DNA of 7,271 nucleotides, from contig JAADCW010000135.1 in the NCBI GenBank assembly GCA_013154225.1, positions 1 to 7,271 on the forward strand, given 5' to 3'. This DNA comes from Chloroflexota bacterium (lineage in GTDB: Bacteria; Chloroflexota; Anaerolineae; Anaerolineales; DRMV01). Position 1 is the first letter of the stretch, and every line of letters begins with the position of its first letter. Shown here one piece after another: positions 5,275 to 7,271 of this stretch. Made by a program: the position numbers and the translations under genes. The notes under the pieces are model-generated. The model searched no databases and was not told the origin of the DNA. It saw only the letters and a list, made by a program, of their open reading frames with translations.

Positions 5275-6700
5275 CTAAGACCTCCTTGGAAATGCGCAGT
5301 TGCACAGCAACGCGGGTTTGAGGGGTAATGCGTGCGTGGTGGGCGAGGGCCAGCAGGGGCACCCACACCACGCGCTGACGAGAAATCACCAGCGGCCAGC
5401 GGGCGCGCAGCCGTTGGGGAATCTTGGCGTTGATCATCAAATCGGAAATTTTTTGTCGCCCATCCAGCCCCAAAGGGGCAATCACATCGCCTGGGCGGCG
5501 GGGCCGCACGGTAAGAGGAAAGGCCATCTGGGTGGCATCCAACCATACGGCCGCGGCGCTGGCGCGTGTGCGCCAATCTGCAGGTAGGGGTTGGGGTGGG
5601 CTGGCTTCCAGCACCCAGCCGTCGGCCAACTTCAAGCGTTCGCCCGCGGGCAGGAAGAAGGTGTCGTCAGTGGGCAGTTGGGGCCAGGCTTCTGTGGGCA
5701 GTGCGGTTTCGGCTGTGGTCAGCCAGAGATGTTGGGGTTCGACCCACAGCCGCAGGCCGCCAAACCAGGGGTGCGCGCCGCGGCCAGGGTGCTGGGCCCG
5801 TTCGCGTGCGAGTTCCACCTGGGCAAATTCGGGTTGTTGGCCTGTCAGGGTTGCGGCCATTTCCCGCAGCCAGCGGCGCTGGAGCGCGGGATGGGCTTGC
5901 AAAAACGCCGTGCGTGCCAGGGCAATATAGCCCTTGCCGCGCGCGGCCAGCACTTGGGGCAGGCGCCGCGCGGCTTCCGCAGCCAGGAAGTCCTCATCGG
6001 CCGCGGCCGCTTCGGCCAGGCGCACCAGGGCGGCATCCACCGCGGGGTTCTCGGCCCGCAGGCGAGGGAGTAAATCTAACCGCGCCCGGTTGCGGAAGAA
6101 ACGCCGATCCCAGTTGGAAGCATCCCAACGCACGGGCAGGCCGTGGGCGTGGGCGTAGGCTACGGTTTCAGCCCGCCGCAGGGGCAGAAGGGGACGCACC
6201 AGCGCGCGGGTGGCATCCCACGCGGGGATGACCCTGCGGGCTCGCAGGCCGCTTAAACCAGCCAAGCCGCTGCCCCGCAAAATGTGCATGAGCACGGTTT
6301 CGGCTTGGTCGTCTGCGGTGTGCCCAACGGCCACAGCCTCGGCCTGGTAGGTTTGGGCCACGCGAAAGAGAAAGCGGTAACGGGCTTCCCGCGCCGCGGC
6401 TTCCAGCGAAAGCCCACGCGCCGCGGCCAGGGCTGCGACGTCGCCGCTTTCCCGCACCCAGGGCACGCCCAGGGCCTGGGCTAAAGTGCGGGCCGCGGCT
6501 TCATCTGCATCGGCTTCGGCGCGTAATCCGTGATGGTAATGTGCGGCAATGACCGTGTAGCCCAGGCGGTGAAGGGCATCCAGCAGCGTCAGGCTATCTG
6601 CCCCGCCGGAGACGCCCACCACCACCCGCGCGCCCCGGGGCAGGCCGCAGGCCCTTTGGGCAAACTGGCCGACTTTGGCCAGCAGTGTCTCGGTTTGCAT
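5255..6700 (-). CDS. tilS: tRNA(Ile)-lysidine synthase
   Basis: A 481-aa, full-length TilS. It uses ATP and lysine to convert cytidine 34 of tRNA-Ile2 (CAU anticodon) to lysidine, so that the tRNA reads AUA and is charged with Ile, not Met. The N-terminal PP-loop ATPase has VVVGVSGGADSLTLLDALH (27-44, SGGADS at 31-36) and GHTADDQAETVLMHILRGSGLAGLSGL (126-152). RWDASNWDRRFFRNRARLDLLPRL (191-214) is the family block after the ATPase core. The C-terminal domain (about 395-468) contains VRPRRPGDVIAPLGLDGRQKISDLMINAKIP, typical of TilS_C. I chose the ATG at 6700 because an extended -10 box lies 7 nt before it and family similarity starts soon after. An in-frame ATG at 6814 would add 38 unlikely residues and run through that promoter. 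No Shine-Dalgarno is seen, so the mRNA is probably leaderless. It overlaps the DUF47 gene by 20 bp. Confidence 0.95.
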   Translation of the reverse strand: MQTETLLAKVGQFAQRACGLPRGARVVVGVSGGADSLTLLDALHRLGYTVIAAHYHHGLRAEADADEAAARTLAQALGVPWVRESGDVAALAAARGLSLEAAAREARYRFLFRVAQTYQAEAVAVGHTADDQAETVLMHILRGSGLAGLSGLRARRVIPAWDATRALVRPLLPLRRAETVAYAHAHGLPVRWDASNWDRRFFRNRARLDLLPRLRAENPAVDAALVRLAEAAAADEDFLAAEAARRLPQVLAARGKGYIALARTAFLQAHPALQRRWLREMAATLTGQQPEFAQVELARERAQHPGRGAHPWFGGLRLWVEPQHLWLTTAETALPTEAWPQLPTDDTFFLPAGERLKLADGWVLEASPPQPLPADWRTRASAAAVWLDATQMAFPLTVRPRRPGDVIAPLGLDGRQKISDLMINAKIPQRLRARWPLVISRQRVVWVPLLALAHHARITPQTRVAVQLRISKEVLDGIVSS

Positions 6701-6707
6701 GCAGGGG

Positions 6708-6716
6708 ATTATATCA
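6708..6716 (-). promoter_or_regulatory. Extended -10 promoter of tilS, leaderless architecture
   Basis: On the - strand, TGATATAAT (6716-6708) is a perfect extended -10 (TGn plus TATAAT). Exactly 7 nt separate it from the ATG at 6700, so transcription should begin at or next to the start codon. No ribosome-binding site is present. A TTGCCC (6739-6734) lies 20 bp upstream of the hexamer, too far for an ideal -35. Confidence 0.65.
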
Positions 6717-6815
6717 GGTTGTGGGCTGAGAGGGGGCAAGAAGCCTAATTTTAAGGAAAAGGGCGGTTTGGCTTGGCCCTCTGAAAGCGGAATGGCCGGC
6801 ACTGAGGCTCGCACG

Positions 6816-6824
6816 TGATAAAAT
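6816..6824 (+). promoter_or_regulatory. Extended -10 promoter of fmt, leaderless architecture
   Basis: TGATAAAAT (6816-6824) is an extended -10 (TGn plus TAAAAT, 5 of 6). Exactly 7 nt (TAGCCCC) separate it from the fmt ATG at 6832. No Shine-Dalgarno is seen and no good -35 lies 17 bp upstream. The design mirrors the divergent tilS promoter. Confidence 0.6.
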
Positions 6825-6831
6825 TAGCCCC

Positions 6832-7271
6832 ATGAGCGAAAAACCACGAGTTGTTTTCATGGGTTCTCCTGAGTTTGCCGTGCCCACCCTGCGGGCGCTG
6901 GCTGAGGCTTATCCCGTGGTAGGGGTGGTTACCCAGCCCGATAAGCCCGCGGGCCGCGGGCGCAAGCCCACGCCGCCGCCGGTGAAGCGCGAGGCGCAGG
7001 CGTTGGGCATTCCTGTGATGCAGCCCCGCCGCTTGCGCGCACCTGAGGCATTTGAGCAACTGCAGGCTTGGCAGCCCGACCTTATCGTGGTTGCGGCCTA
7101 CGGCCAGATTTTGCGCCCCAACGTCCTGGAACTGCCGCGCTATGGCTGCATCAACGTCCACGCTTCTTTGCTTCCCCGCTGGCGTGGGGCTTCGCCCATT
7201 CAGCACGCCATTCTCCACGGCGACGAGGAAACCGGCATCACCATCATGGTGATGGACGAAGGTATGGATAC
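6832..7271 (+). CDS. fmt: Methionyl-tRNA formyltransferase, N-terminal part
   Basis: The first 146 codons plus 2 nt; the gene runs out of the window. Fmt transfers a formyl group from 10-formyltetrahydrofolate to initiator Met-tRNA. The fragment is the Rossmann-type catalytic domain: VVFMGSPEFAVPTL (7-20), the QPDKPAGRGRKPTPPPVK loop (35-52) that in the E. coli enzyme contacts the tRNA acceptor end, LIVVAAYGQILRPNVLELP (84-102), and INVHASLLPRWRGASPIQHAI (107-127). The catalytic residues Asn108, His110 and Asp146 are present at the spacing known from E. coli Fmt (Asn106, His108, Asp144). The ATG at 6832 fits the family start and lies 7 nt after an extended -10. In many bacteria def (peptide deformylase) lies next to fmt, but it is not seen here. 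The C-terminal domain lies beyond the window. Confidence 0.96.
   Translation, partial: MSEKPRVVFMGSPEFAVPTLRALAEAYPVVGVVTQPDKPAGRGRKPTPPPVKREAQALGIPVMQPRRLRAPEAFEQLQAWQPDLIVVAAYGQILRPNVLELPRYGCINVHASLLPRWRGASPIQHAILHGDEETGITIMVMDEGMD

Noticed and set aside
4582..5328. + strand open frame (248 codons) opposite the DUF47 gene
   Set aside because: It is an antisense shadow of a clearly recognised DUF47 protein. The start lies in the protease promoter dyad, and the translation matches nothing I know.
5566..6231. + strand open frames opposite tilS
   Set aside because: Arg/Pro/Gly/Ala-rich translations typical of GC-rich antisense frames. tilS is intact on the other strand.

Overview
The window looks like a stretch of chromosome from a high-GC bacterium, most plausibly a member of the Chloroflexota (Anaerolineae-like). 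That placement is an inference. It rests on the Thr/Pro-rich linker of the membrane-anchored serine protease, the general GC-rich codon use, and housekeeping genes of ordinary bacterial type. No rRNA, tRNA or CRISPR array was seen, and no transposase gene.

Layout: (1) 3-299, + strand: the C-terminal end of pyruvate phosphate dikinase (ppdK), closed by a strong intrinsic terminator. (2) 300-673: an intergenic stretch of about 370 bp. It holds a roughly 200-bp palindromic, MITE-like element with imperfect terminal inverted repeats and TA on both sides, then a short region with repeated GAGCGAAGC words. (3) 674-1225, - strand: an O6-alkylguanine-DNA alkyltransferase (ogt/MGMT type). Its upstream region carries a promoter overlaid by four tandem 11-bp direct repeats. 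(4) 1428-6700, - strand: a run of four genes in the order tilS, a DUF47/PhoU-like gene, a trypsin-like (S1C/HtrA-type) membrane-anchored protease and gatB, ending in a strong terminator. tilS and the DUF47 gene overlap by 20 bp. The protease has its own likely promoter, and gatB follows it after 16 bp. (5) 6832-7271, + strand: the first 146 codons of methionyl-tRNA formyltransferase (fmt), transcribed divergently from tilS.

Three of the genes serve tRNA charging or decoding: tilS makes lysidine at position 34 of tRNA-Ile2, fmt formylates initiator Met-tRNA, and gatB is a subunit of the Asp/Glu-tRNA amidotransferase. The other genes cover central carbon metabolism (PPDK), DNA alkylation repair (Ogt), envelope proteolysis (protease) and possibly phosphate or metal homeostasis (DUF47).

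The most interesting signals are non-coding. They are the four in-phase 11-bp repeats over the ogt promoter (the pattern expected of an OmpR/PhoB-family regulator, close to Pho-box spacing), the divergent tilS/fmt promoters whose extended -10 boxes each sit exactly 7 nt before the start codon (leaderless mRNAs), and the MITE-like element sitting against the ppdK terminator. The protease also has an unusual layout, with an EF-hand-like loop between two cysteines inside the catalytic domain and a C-terminal beta-rich domain where PDZ domains would be expected. I see no convincing wholly new multi-gene system.
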